From NCBI RefSeq assembly GCF_001428065.1, contig NZ_LMSE01000002.1, positions 588,315 to 637,010 of the forward strand: DNA of 48,696 bases. Direction: 5' to 3'. The notes beneath the pieces were generated by a model, which did no database searches, was not told the DNA's origin, and saw nothing but the letters and a program-made list of their open reading frames with translations. The DNA comes from Nostocoides sp. Soil756. GTDB lineage: Bacteria; Actinomycetota; Actinomycetes; Actinomycetales; Dermatophilaceae. Each line of letters starts with the position of its first letter. Position 1 is the first letter of the stretch. Of this stretch, positions 29,897-37,149 are shown piece after piece. The translations under genes and the position numbers were made by a program.

Positions 29897-30526
29897 GTGA
29901 GCGAAAACACCGCACCCCCCCGCACCGCCGCCGAGTTCTGGTTCGACCCCCTGTGCCCCTGGGCCTGGATGACCTCCCGCTGGATGGGCGAGGTCCAGCA
30001 GGTGCGCGACGTCGACGTCACCTGGTCGGTCATGAGCCTGTCGGTCCTCAACGAGGGCCGCGACCTGCCCGAGGAGTACCGGACGATGATGGACCAGGGC
30101 TGGGGCCCGGTCCGCGTCATCACCGCCGCCCGGGCCGCGCACGGCGACGAGGTCGTCAAGCCCCTGTACGACGCCATCGGCTCGCGCATCCACCACCAGA
30201 AGCTGGGCTTCGACGAGGCCATCGCCGGAGGTCTCGATGAGGTCGGTCTGCCGGCGTCGCTGGCCGAGGCCGCCGGCTCCGACGAGCACGACGAGGCACT
30301 GCGGGCCAGCCACCAGCGCGCCATCGACCTGGTCGGCGACGAGGTGGGCACCCCCGTGGTGGCCGTCGACGGCGTGGCCTTCTTCGGCCCGGTGGTCACC
30401 CCGGCCCCCAAGGGCGAGGCCGCCGGCCTGCTCTGGGACGGCTGCGTCCTCGTGGCGCGCACCCCGGGGTTCTACGAGCTCAAGCGCTCGCGGACCGACG
30501 GCCCCATCTTCGACACCGAGGACTGA
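29897..30526 (+). CDS. DsbA/thioredoxin-fold protein, Rv2466c (mycothiol-dependent reductase) family
   Basis: A 209-residue thioredoxin-like protein with a helical insertion. In M. tuberculosis the Rv2466c family is a mycothiol-dependent oxidoreductase that activates the prodrug TP053. The N-terminal FWFDPLCPWAWMTSRW stretch and VMSLSVLNEGRDLPEEYR, WGPVRV, GTPVVAVDGVAFFGPVV and PGFYELKR motifs fit it closely. The active site here is Cys20-Pro-Trp-Ala23, whereas I recall CPWC in M. tuberculosis, so this would be a monothiol form. The GTG start lacks a Shine-Dalgarno element but has an appropriately spaced -10-like box. It is followed by rpiB after one base, as in M. tuberculosis. Confidence 0.9.
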   Translation: MSENTAPPRTAAEFWFDPLCPWAWMTSRWMGEVQQVRDVDVTWSVMSLSVLNEGRDLPEEYRTMMDQGWGPVRVITAARAAHGDEVVKPLYDAIGSRIHHQKLGFDEAIAGGLDEVGLPASLAEAAGSDEHDEALRASHQRAIDLVGDEVGTPVVAVDGVAFFGPVVTPAPKGEAAGLLWDGCVLVARTPGFYELKRSRTDGPIFDTED

Positions 30527-30527
30527 G

Positions 30528-30998
30528 ATGACCCGGGTGCACATCGGCGGCGACCACGCCGCCTTCGAGATGCTGGGCGACCTCGCCGCGTTCCTCGAGG
30601 CCGAGGGGCACGACGTCGTGCACCACGGGCCGCACACCTACGACGCCCTCGACGACTACCCCGTCTACGTGCTGCGCGCAGCGGCCGCGGTGGCGGCCGA
30701 GCCCGACAGCCTCGGGGTCGTCCTCGGGGGCTCGGGCAACGGCGAGCAGATGGCCGCGAACAAGGTCAAGGGCCTGCGCGCCGCCCTCTGCTACGACGAG
30801 GAGCTCGCGCGCCTGGCCCGCGAGCACAACGACGCCCGCGTCATCAGCATCGGGGCGCGGATGACCGACCCCGAGCTGGCCCGGGCGATGGTGCGCACCT
30901 TCGTCTCCACCCCCTTCAGCGGCGAGGAGCGACACGCGCGGCGGATCGCCATGCTCGAGGCGTTCGAGGCCGACGGCACGCTGCCGCCCCTGCCCTGA
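30528..30998 (+). CDS. rpiB: Ribose-5-phosphate isomerase B
   Basis: A 156-residue RpiB/LacAB-family isomerase interconverting ribose-5-phosphate and ribulose-5-phosphate in the pentose phosphate pathway. It has HIGGDHAAFEM at 5-15 (Asp9-His10), GGSGNGEQMAANKVKG at 67-82 and HNDARVISIGARM near 100. As in the M. tuberculosis enzyme, the catalytic cysteine of E. coli RpiB is replaced and Glu73 in the NGEQ loop is the probable base. ATG lies one base after the preceding stop codon (TGAGATG), so the two are co-expressed. Downstream is a hairpin. Confidence 0.95.
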   Translation: MTRVHIGGDHAAFEMLGDLAAFLEAEGHDVVHHGPHTYDALDDYPVYVLRAAAAVAAEPDSLGVVLGGSGNGEQMAANKVKGLRAALCYDEELARLAREHNDARVISIGARMTDPELARAMVRTFVSTPFSGEERHARRIAMLEAFEADGTLPPLP

Positions 30999-31023
30999 CG
31001 CACCGGCCGGTGGCCTGCGTCAG
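30995..31023 (+). terminator. Terminator after rpiB
   Basis: An 8-bp outer stem (CTGACGCA/TGCGTCAG) encloses 13 bases that may form a small inner GGCC/GGCC stem; it begins at the stop codon of rpiB. No T-run. Confidence 0.5.
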
Positions 31024-31118
31024 CCGCTCGCAGCGGGCCGGTCGGGGGCCGGCGGCCGCGGCCCGGCGGTAGGGGCGCTGACCTGCGCGTTCCCGTGGCG
31101 GCGCCCAGCCGCGCCCGC

Positions 31119-31124
31119 TAGGGT
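31119..31124 (+). promoter_or_regulatory. Putative -10 box for SpoIIE-type phosphatase gene
   Basis: TAGGGT 38 bases before the GTG at 31163, the same box and distance as before the ABC operon. No clear -35. Confidence 0.35.
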
Positions 31125-31162
31125 CGGGCCCGGCCCCGATCGACGACGAATGGGGAAGTGGG

Positions 31163-32275
31163 GTGGTAGCCGGAATGTCCCTGAGGTTCAGCACCAGCGA
31201 GTCCGGAGCCCCCGGCACCCGCCGCATCGTCGCGTCCCGTTTCGTGGGGCTCGACCCCTCCCGCCTCATCCTGCCCGCCGTGGTCGTCCTGCTCGTGGCC
31301 ATGGGGTTCGGGGTCTTCCTGATCCCCGAGATCGTGTCGATCGCGTTCGTCTTCCCCCTGCTGGTGGTGGCGGGTCTGCTGCTCGAACCGCGCCACCTCT
31401 ACCTGGCCCTCGGGGTCTGTGGGGTCGTGGTGGCGGTGTGGGCGCCCAACGCCGGGATCTCGGTGTCCCGGATGCTCGGTGCGCTGGTCTCCATCGTGGC
31501 GGTGATGTGGCTGAGCCTGCTCGTCGCCCGGTCGCGGGCCCAGGTCGGCACCCGCGGCCTGAGCGGAGACCGGATGTTCGCCGAGCTGCGCGACCGCATC
31601 GTCACCGTGGGCCAGGTCCCCGACCTGCCGGCGGGGTGGTCCGCCACCTCCTGCATCCTCTCGGCCCACGGCGACCGGTTCTCGGGCGACTTCGTGGTCG
31701 CGCACCTGCACCCGTCCGGCCGCCGGCTCGAGGTCGCCCTGGTCGACGTCAGCGGCAAGGGGACGCGGGCCGGCACCCGGTCGCTGCTGCTGTCCGGGGC
31801 GCTGGGGGCACTGCTGGGAGCGGTGCCCGGCGCCGACTTCCTCCGCGCCGCCAACGACTACCTGCTGCGCCAGCGCTGGGAGGAGGGGTTCGCGACCGCC
31901 GTGCACGTCGACCTCGACCTGGTCACCGGCGAGTACTCGGTGGCCAACGCGGGGCATCCTTCGCCCGCCCGCTACACCGGCGGCCGCGCGCGGTGGACCC
32001 TCCTCGACGGCGCCCGCGGCCCGTTGCTCGGGGTGGTGCCGCAGAGCACCTTCCCCCGCCAGGGCGGCCGGCTCGACCGGGGCGACGCCCTGCTGGTGTA
32101 CTCCGACGGCGTCGTCGAGGCCCGCGACCGCGACCTCACCGACGGCATCGACCGGATGCTGGGTGTGGCCACCATGTCGGTGCTGCGCGACGGTGACGTG
32201 GCGCGCGATGTGTGCGAGGCGGCGCGTTCGGGGGAGGATGACGACCGGGCCGCCCTCGCCGTCCGGCGGGACTGA
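31163..32275 (+). CDS. Membrane-anchored PP2C-type (SpoIIE/RsbU) serine/threonine phosphatase
   Basis: A 370-residue protein with an N-terminal membrane part (hydrophobic stretches about 38-57, 62-76, 80-94, 100-118) and a C-terminal SpoIIE phosphatase domain (about 150-365). Metal-binding and catalytic motifs visible: SGDFVVAHL near 174, ALVDVSGKGTRAG near 193, NAGHPSPARY near 260, GPLLGVVP near 287 and GDALLVYSDGVVEARDRD near 307-325. Such proteins usually dephosphorylate anti-sigma antagonists or signal proteins. No sigma factor, STAS or anti-sigma gene is adjacent, so the target is unknown. The GTG at 31163 or the ATG 12 bases later (MSLRF) may be the true start. trmB follows after 42 bases. 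Confidence 0.88.
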   Translation: MVAGMSLRFSTSESGAPGTRRIVASRFVGLDPSRLILPAVVVLLVAMGFGVFLIPEIVSIAFVFPLLVVAGLLLEPRHLYLALGVCGVVVAVWAPNAGISVSRMLGALVSIVAVMWLSLLVARSRAQVGTRGLSGDRMFAELRDRIVTVGQVPDLPAGWSATSCILSAHGDRFSGDFVVAHLHPSGRRLEVALVDVSGKGTRAGTRSLLLSGALGALLGAVPGADFLRAANDYLLRQRWEEGFATAVHVDLDLVTGEYSVANAGHPSPARYTGGRARWTLLDGARGPLLGVVPQSTFPRQGGRLDRGDALLVYSDGVVEARDRDLTDGIDRMLGVATMSVLRDGDVARDVCEAARSGEDDDRAALAVRRD

Positions 32276-32317
32276 GGCGGTCGCGTCCGCCCGTCGACCC
32301 ACCGAGGAGACCCATCC

Positions 32318-32995
32318 GTGGCATCCGGCCCGCTCCTGGACCACGCGCCGCGCGAGAGCGTGCGTACCTTCACCGCCCGGTGGCGCAGCCGCCCGCTCGT
32401 CGAGGAGCAGATGGCCACGCTGCTGCCCGGGCGGGCCATCCCCGACGGGCCCCTGGTGCCGCAGGAGGCCTTCGGGCGCAGCGGCCCGGTCGTGGTCGAG
32501 ATCGGCTCGGGACACGGTGCGGCGGCGATCGCCTACGCGGCCGAGCATCCCGAGGCCGACGTGGTCGCGGTCGACGTCCACGTGCCGGGTATCGCCCGGA
32601 TGCTGGCCGCCGCCGACGAGGCTGAGGTGGCGAACCTCTGGGCGTACGTCGGCGACGCGCTGCCCCTGCTGCGCGAGCGCGTCGCGCCGGGCTCGCTGGA
32701 TGCCGTGCACCTGTTCTTCCCGGACCCGTGGCACAAGCAGCGGCACGCCAAGCGACGGTTCGTGCAGCAGCACACGCTGACCCTGGTGGCCTCGCGGCTG
32801 CGGCCCGGCGGCCGGCTGCTGGTGGCCACGGACATCGACCGGTACGCCGAGCACACCCGGCGGCAGCTGGCGGCCCACGGCGGCTTCGACGTCGTCGAGG
32901 GCGTGCGGCCCGCGTGGCGCCCCGACGACGGCTTCGAGGCCAAGGGGCTGCGCGCCGGGCGGACGATCTCCGAGTTCCGCTGCACCGTCTCCTGA
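32318..32995 (+). CDS. trmB: tRNA (guanine-N7-)-methyltransferase
   Basis: A 225-residue class I SAM methyltransferase that makes m7G46 in the tRNA variable loop. The SAM motif VVVEIGSGHGAAAI is near 58-71, VVAVDVHVPGI follows, and LFFPDPWHKQRHAKRR near 132-147 is the TrmB hallmark with the catalytic Asp and RNA-binding Lys/Arg. SEFRCTVS is the usual C-terminal strand. The GTG has GAGGAGACCC upstream. It lies directly before the tRNA-Pro and tRNA-Gly genes, though on the opposite strand to tRNA-Pro. Confidence 0.94.
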   Translation: MASGPLLDHAPRESVRTFTARWRSRPLVEEQMATLLPGRAIPDGPLVPQEAFGRSGPVVVEIGSGHGAAAIAYAAEHPEADVVAVDVHVPGIARMLAAADEAEVANLWAYVGDALPLLRERVAPGSLDAVHLFFPDPWHKQRHAKRRFVQQHTLTLVASRLRPGGRLLVATDIDRYAEHTRRQLAAHGGFDVVEGVRPAWRPDDGFEAKGLRAGRTISEFRCTVS

Positions 32996-33000
32996 CTCGC

Positions 33001-33032
33001 GACCCGTCAGCGCGTCGGGGTAGCCGGACCCG
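33001..33032 (+). repeat. Partial copy of the tRNA-Pro 3' end
   Basis: Bases 33001-33032 match 33121-33152 at 27 of 32 positions. The core GTCGGGGTAGCCGGA is identical. That core covers the acceptor and T-stem 3' strands of tRNA-Pro. The copy lies 120 bases before the real tRNA end and 6 bases after the trmB stop. It may be a remnant of an old integration (attachment site) or of a tandem duplication. Confidence 0.6.
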
Positions 33033-33096
33033 CGGGGCCCGCCACCTCGTCCCTCGGTACCGGGCCCCGCTCCCGTCATCCGTCTCCCGACACGTC

Positions 33097-33127
33097 ACGG
33101 GCCCGGCTCCTTCGTCGCCGGGCCCGT
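33097..33127. terminator. Bidirectional hairpin between trmB and tRNA-Pro
   Basis: An 11-bp perfect stem (ACGGGCCCGGC/GCCGGGCCCGT) with a 9-base loop lies 8 bases past the end of tRNA-Pro (minus) and 101 bases after trmB (plus). It could end either transcript. Confidence 0.55.
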
Positions 33128-33134
33128 CAACGTG

Positions 33135-33208
33135 TCGGGGTAGCCGGATTCGAACCGGCGGCCTTCCGCTCCCAAAGCGGACGCGCTACCAAGCTGCGCC
33201 ATACCCCG
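33135..33208 (-). tRNA. tRNA-Pro (anticodon UGG)
   Basis: A complete cloverleaf on the minus strand. Acceptor CGGGGTA pairs with TACCCCG; D-arm GCGC/GCGC with loop AGCTTGGTA; anticodon stem TCCGC/GCGGA holds loop TTTGGGA, giving anticodon TGG; T-arm CCGGC/GCCGG... with TTCGAAT is typical. The discriminator base is A. CCA is not encoded: the next bases are CAC, so CCA must be added enzymatically. Confidence 0.95.
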
Positions 33209-33244
33209 CAGCGCGCGGAGACCTCCGGTGGGACCGGGGAAGAT

Positions 33245-33274
33245 TTCGGATTCCCGTGCGCGCCGCCCTAGGCT
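33245..33274 (+). promoter_or_regulatory. Putative promoter of tRNA-Gly
   Basis: TTCGGA at 33245-33250 (weak -35) and TAGGCT at 33269-33274 (-10) with an 18-bp spacer, about 35 bases before the tRNA. A similarly weak TTCGGT/-10 pair is seen before tig. Confidence 0.4.
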
Positions 33275-33308
33275 AGCGCTGCCCTCGCGGTGCACGCCGA
33301 CGAGGTGC

Positions 33309-33382
33309 GCGGGCGTAGCTCAATGGTAGAGCCCCAGTCTTCCAAACTGGCTACGCGGGTTCGATTCCCGTCGCCCGCTCCA
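33309..33382 (+). tRNA. tRNA-Gly (anticodon UCC)
   Basis: A complete cloverleaf. Acceptor GCGGGCG pairs with CGCCCGC; D-arm GCTC/GAGC; anticodon stem CCAGT/ACTGG holds loop CTTCCAA, anticodon TCC; T-arm GCGGG/CCCGT with TTCGATT. Discriminator T. CCA is encoded at 33380-33382, unlike in the neighbouring tRNA-Pro. Confidence 0.96.
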
Positions 33383-33403
33383 CGCCCCGGCGCTCCGTCG
33401 TGT

Positions 33404-34378
33404 TCAGTCCTGGGGGTGCCCGAGCAGCCCGCGGCCACCCACGAGCGTCCGGCGCCGGGCGGGCACCCGGGCCCAGACCGTCTGCTGGGCCAGCAGCGTG
33501 AGCCAGCCGGCCACCGCCATCCCGGTCAGGTTCAGCCCGAGCTGCGCCAGGCTTCCGGCCACCTCGTGCCACGCGCCGAAGGCCAGCCCGAGGGCCACGT
33601 TCCCGGCCGCCGGCACCGTCGTCACCGAGATGAAGACCCCGGACAGGCCGCCCGTGCGGTCCGAGGTCAGCGACAACACCCCGGCGGCCGCCGCGACCAC
33701 CGCCACGAGGAAGCTCCACTTGTCGGGGGTGTAGATGAACGCCGTCGCCGGGCGGCTGCCGACGACGTCCTGGTAGGTGACCCAGCCCAGCGCGCGCCCC
33801 AGCAGCGACGCGAGGAACGTCATCACGATGCCGGCCACGAACCCCAGCACCAGGGTGCGCACGGCCAGCCCCAGCAGGTGCCCCTTGCGGCGTACCAGCG
33901 CCAGCCCCACCGCGGCCACCGGCCCGAACTCCGGACCCAGCACCATCGCACCGATGACCAGGATCGGGGAGTCGAGCACGATCGCGATGCCGGCGATCAG
34001 CGTCGCGAGCACCATGAACGACAGGTAGGTCCAGTTCAGCTCCGAGTCCTCGTAGGCGCGCGCCCCCACCTCGGTCCACACCACGGCGTCCGCGCTGGCC
34101 CCGGGGGCGCGGCGTTCGGCGTCGAGCCCGCTGTGCGAGAGCCACGTCGCCACCCGCTCGACGCGGATCGTCCCCTCCTCGTGCACCCCGAGCGCCCGCA
34201 GGGCGTCGAGCACGGGGTTGGCGCCCTCGCGCGCGATGTCGGCGGTCACGACGTCGCCCGGCGGGATGACCGACGCGCCCCGCATCACGGCCAGCCCGGT
34301 GACGTAGTCGTCGCCCTGCAGCACCGCCAGGACGTCGTCGGTCAGGCGCGCGGGCACGGAGATGCTCAGGGACAGCAC
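33404..34378 (-). CDS. DUF389-family membrane protein
   Basis: A 324-residue membrane protein with an N-terminal cytoplasmic part (about 1-110) containing ARLTDDVLAVLQGDDYVTGLAVMRGASVIPPGD, then six or seven hydrophobic segments. NWTYLSFMVLATLIAGIAIVLDSPILVIGAMVLGPEFGPVAAVGLALVRR is the DUF389 signature, and AFIYTPDKWSFLVAVVAAAAGVLSLTSDRTGGLSGVFISVTTVPAAGN is the second conserved block. The family function is not established. The GTG start at 34378 has CAGACT ending 6 bases before it (34385-34390), so the message may be leaderless. No operon partner. Confidence 0.88.
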   Translation of the reverse strand: MLSLSISVPARLTDDVLAVLQGDDYVTGLAVMRGASVIPPGDVVTADIAREGANPVLDALRALGVHEEGTIRVERVATWLSHSGLDAERRAPGASADAVVWTEVGARAYEDSELNWTYLSFMVLATLIAGIAIVLDSPILVIGAMVLGPEFGPVAAVGLALVRRKGHLLGLAVRTLVLGFVAGIVMTFLASLLGRALGWVTYQDVVGSRPATAFIYTPDKWSFLVAVVAAAAGVLSLTSDRTGGLSGVFISVTTVPAAGNVALGLAFGAWHEVAGSLAQLGLNLTGMAVAGWLTLLAQQTVWARVPARRRTLVGGRGLLGHPQD

Positions 34379-34384
34379 CGGCCC

Positions 34385-34390
34385 AGTCTG
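34385..34390 (-). promoter_or_regulatory. Putative leaderless -10 box for DUF389 gene
   Basis: Minus-strand CAGACT, 6-base spacer, then GTG at 34378. Matches only the A and T of TANNNT. Confidence 0.25.
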
Positions 34391-34464
34391 GCGCAGGAAC
34401 CAGCGCGCCGGGCCACCCGAGGGGCGGCCCGGCGCGAGAGGGCGTGCGCGGGAGAGCGTGCGGG

Positions 34465-35430
34465 CTACTTGCCCCCGTGGCCCCCGGCGCGGAAGGCGAC
34501 CCACGCGTCGCTCATCCGCTCGGCCTGGCCCTTCGTGAACATGTTCATGCAGGAGTCCTGCGTGTAGTCCATGAAGTTGTGGATGGGGTCGGGCCCGGGC
34601 GCGGAGCAGGTGTCGGCGTCCACGGGGCAGTCGAACTGCGGATGCGCCTCGCGCGGGGTGTCGGCCACGTAGTCGCCCGAGGCCGAGCAGCCGTGCGCGA
34701 AGGTGTGCTCGAGCATCAGCCAGTGGCCGACCTCGTGGGTGAGGGTGTCGCCGAGGGCGTACTTGCCGGCCGTGCCGCCCGGCATCGACTCGTCGAGCAT
34801 GACCACACCGTCGATGTAGTCGCGCCCGTGGTTGTAGCCCTTCGGGAAGTACGACCAGCCGAGCAGGCCGCCGCCGATGTTGGCCGCGTACACGTTCAGC
34901 ACCTCCGAGTCGCCCTCGTACAGAGCCTTCTTCATGTCGCGCTCGTTCTTGCCGGGCACGACCGTGTACCAGGCGGGGTTCGTGGTCCACGTGGTGTCCA
35001 CCCGCTCGAAGCGGAACGGGGTGTCGGCCGCGTCGGGCGCGGTGGCACCCGAGTACGAGTCGTTGAGGACCTTCATCTGGTTGTCGATGAGGGTCTCCCA
35101 GCGCGCCTTCTCGGCCTGGGTGAAGCCGTCGTCCGAGATCATGTGGAACACGGTCTTGATGGTGATGCTGCCGTTGTCCAGGTACGCAGCGTCGGGGAGG
35201 GCGCCGTACGCGTTGGCCTCGTTGTCGGGGTACAGCTTGGGCTCGACGGCCTTCGAGCCGTCGGCGACGCGGGCGGCGCTGGAGCCCGCACCCGCGTCGC
35301 ACTGCTGCACGGCGGGGGACGGGGCGGCGGTGGCGCTGACGGTGCTGCCGCTGAGCGAGGCTGCGACGAGCAGCCCCGCGGCCAGCGCACCGGCGGCGGA
35401 CATCCGACCCCGGGTCGTCACTGAGAGCAT
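34465..35430 (-). CDS. Secreted zinc metalloprotease, M43 (pappalysin-like)
   Basis: A 321-residue exported protease. The signal peptide (about 1-36) has a basic head, a hydrophobic AAGALAAGLLVAASL core and a SATAAPS cleavage region. The zinc motif HEVGHWLMLEH is at 232-242 (HExxHxxGxxH variant with Met in place of Gly), and the Met-turn region is FMDYTQDSCMNMFTKGQAERM near 290-310, characteristic of M43. Several cysteines in the C-terminal half (GCSAS, DCPVD, TCSAP, SCMNM) can form disulfides. Substrates are probably extracellular proteins. The ATG start is chosen because GAAGGA lies 7 bases upstream and the signal peptide begins there. Confidence 0.9.
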   Translation of the reverse strand: MLSVTTRGRMSAAGALAAGLLVAASLSGSTVSATAAPSPAVQQCDAGAGSSAARVADGSKAVEPKLYPDNEANAYGALPDAAYLDNGSITIKTVFHMISDDGFTQAEKARWETLIDNQMKVLNDSYSGATAPDAADTPFRFERVDTTWTTNPAWYTVVPGKNERDMKKALYEGDSEVLNVYAANIGGGLLGWSYFPKGYNHGRDYIDGVVMLDESMPGGTAGKYALGDTLTHEVGHWLMLEHTFAHGCSASGDYVADTPREAHPQFDCPVDADTCSAPGPDPIHNFMDYTQDSCMNMFTKGQAERMSDAWVAFRAGGHGGK

Positions 35431-35556
35431 GGTGGATCCTTCGGCTCGGGCACGCTCCTCCTGCCGGACGTGCACGAAGGGACCGTACTGGCCGCAGGGC
35501 CTGCGGGGGAGGCTCGTGACGGCCGATGTCGATTCGGTCGGCCACGCGGGGGCCGC

Positions 35557-35562
35557 TAGCAT
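35557..35562 (+). promoter_or_regulatory. Putative -10 box for tig
   Basis: TAGCAT, with a weak TTCGGT (35533-35538) 18 bases upstream, about 117 bases before the tig start. This would leave a leader of about 110 bases. Confidence 0.35.
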
Positions 35563-35678
35563 GGGCCCTTGGCGTCGCTCCGGGCGCGCGCGACGCGTGG
35601 CCCCCGGCGGCCCGGCCCTCATCGGGCCGGGTGCGGCGCCCGACCGTCAACCCCGACACCCCAGGTGGAGTGCCCGCA

Positions 35679-37046
35679 GTGAAGAGTGCCGTCGAGACCC
35701 TGAGCCCGACCCGGGTCAAGCTGACCGTCGAGGTCCCCTTCGAGGAGCTCAAGCCGCTCCTCGACAAGGCCTACGCGACCATCGGGTCCCAGGTGCAGGT
35801 GCCGGGCTTCCGCCGGGGCAAGGTCCCGAGCCGCATCATCGACCAGCGCGTCGGTCGCGGCGCCGTGGTCCAGGAAGCCGTCAACGAGGCCCTCCCGATC
35901 TTCTTCGCCGAGGCCGTCGAGGCCGAGGAGGTGCGCGCCATCGGGGCGCCCGAGGTCGACATCACCGCCGTGCCCCTCGAGGACGGCCAGGACCTCGAGT
36001 TCACCGTCGAGACCGACGTGCGCCCCACCATCGAGCTCCCCGACCTCAACGGCATCGCCGTCACCGTCGACGACGTCGCGGTCTCCGACGACGACGTCGA
36101 GCAGCGGATGACCTCGCTGCGCGAGCGCTTCGGCACCCTGGTCGGCGTCGACCGCGCCGTCGAGACCGGTGACCACGTGTCCCTCGACCTCTCGGCCACC
36201 ATCGACGGCGAGGAGATCGACTCCGTCGAGAACGTCTCCTACGAGGTCGGCTCCGGCAACATGCTCGAGGGCCTCGACGACGCGCTCGTCGGGATGACCG
36301 CGGGCGAGACCAAGAGCTTCACCGCCCCGCTGGCCGGCGGCGACCGCGAGGGCCAGGACGCCGACTGCGTCGTCACCGTCCAGAGCGTCAAGGTCCGCGA
36401 GCTCCCCGAGCTCGACGACGACTTCGCCCAGCTCGCCTCGCAGTTCGACACCCTCGACGAGCTCCGCGCCGACGTCGTCAGCCAGACCGAGCAGGCCAAG
36501 AAGTACGAGCAGGGCATCCAGGCCCGCGACAAGGTCCTCGAGCACCTTCTCGACACCGTCGACGTCCCCGTGCCCGACGGCATCGTCAAGGCCGAGGTCG
36601 ACAGCCACCTCGAGGGCGAGAACCGGATGGACGACGACGAGCACCGGGCCGAGGTCGACGAGTCGACCCGCCGGGCGCTCAAGGCCCAGTTCCTCCTCGA
36701 CGCCATCGCCGAGAAGCTCGAGGTCAAGGTCGAGCAGCCCGAGCTCATCGAGTACCTCGTGATGAGCGCGCAGCAGTACGGCATGGACCCCAACCAGTTC
36801 GCGCAGGCCATCGACCAGCAGGGCCAGATCCCGTCGATGGTCCAGGAGGTCGCCCGCCGCAAGGCGCTGGCCGCCGTGCTCGACGAGGCCGTCGTCACCG
36901 ACAGCAGCGGCACCGTCATCGACCTGGACGAGCTGGTGCAAGGCTCCGACGAGGACGACGACCAGGTCGAGTCCGCCGAGGTCACCGACGAGGCCTCGCC
37001 CTCCGACGACGCGCCCGTGGAGGACGAGACCCCCGCGAAGGCCTGA
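35679..37046 (+). CDS. tig: Trigger factor, ribosome-associated chaperone/prolyl isomerase
   Basis: A 455-residue chaperone that binds the ribosome exit tunnel and folds nascent chains. The ribosome-binding signature GFRRGKVP is at 43-50, the PPIase FKBP-like domain follows (about 160-245, ETGDHVSLDLSATIDGEEID), and the helical C-terminal chaperone domain occupies about 255-430. The last 30 or so residues are strongly acidic (SDEDDDQVESAEVTDEAS), as in many actinobacterial Tig. The GTG start (KSAVETLSPTRVKL) has AGGTGGAG 8 bases upstream; the longer upstream frame lacks Tig-like sequence. A strong terminator hairpin follows. In M. tuberculosis it also precedes clpP1P2 (Rv2462c-2460c). Confidence 0.97.
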   Translation: MKSAVETLSPTRVKLTVEVPFEELKPLLDKAYATIGSQVQVPGFRRGKVPSRIIDQRVGRGAVVQEAVNEALPIFFAEAVEAEEVRAIGAPEVDITAVPLEDGQDLEFTVETDVRPTIELPDLNGIAVTVDDVAVSDDDVEQRMTSLRERFGTLVGVDRAVETGDHVSLDLSATIDGEEIDSVENVSYEVGSGNMLEGLDDALVGMTAGETKSFTAPLAGGDREGQDADCVVTVQSVKVRELPELDDDFAQLASQFDTLDELRADVVSQTEQAKKYEQGIQARDKVLEHLLDTVDVPVPDGIVKAEVDSHLEGENRMDDDEHRAEVDESTRRALKAQFLLDAIAEKLEVKVEQPELIEYLVMSAQQYGMDPNQFAQAIDQQGQIPSMVQEVARRKALAAVLDEAVVTDSSGTVIDLDELVQGSDEDDDQVESAEVTDEASPSDDAPVEDETPAKA

Positions 37047-37066
37047 CCGCCGCATCGCGCAGCACC

Positions 37067-37104
37067 ACCGAGGCCGCACTCCCGAGAGGGAGTGCGGCCT
37101 CGGT
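37067..37104 (+). terminator. Strong intrinsic terminator after tig
   Basis: A 17-bp perfect stem (ACCGAGGCCGCACTCCC and its complement) closed by a GAGA tetraloop, 20 bases past the tig stop codon. There is no T-run, as is common in high-G+C actinobacteria. Confidence 0.85.
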
Positions 37105-37137
37105 CGTGCGGGGCCCCCGCGGCGGCGCGCCGCGGAG

Positions 37138-37143
37138 TACCCT
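37138..37143 (+). promoter_or_regulatory. Putative leaderless -10 box for enoyl-CoA hydratase gene
   Basis: TACCCT, 6-base spacer, then ATG at 37150. Confidence 0.5.
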
Positions 37144-37149
37144 CGGCCC

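Noticed and set aside
33001-33208. Active integrated element at tRNA-Pro
   Set aside because: No integrase, no gene content between the copies, and a plain hairpin in the gap; at most a remnant.
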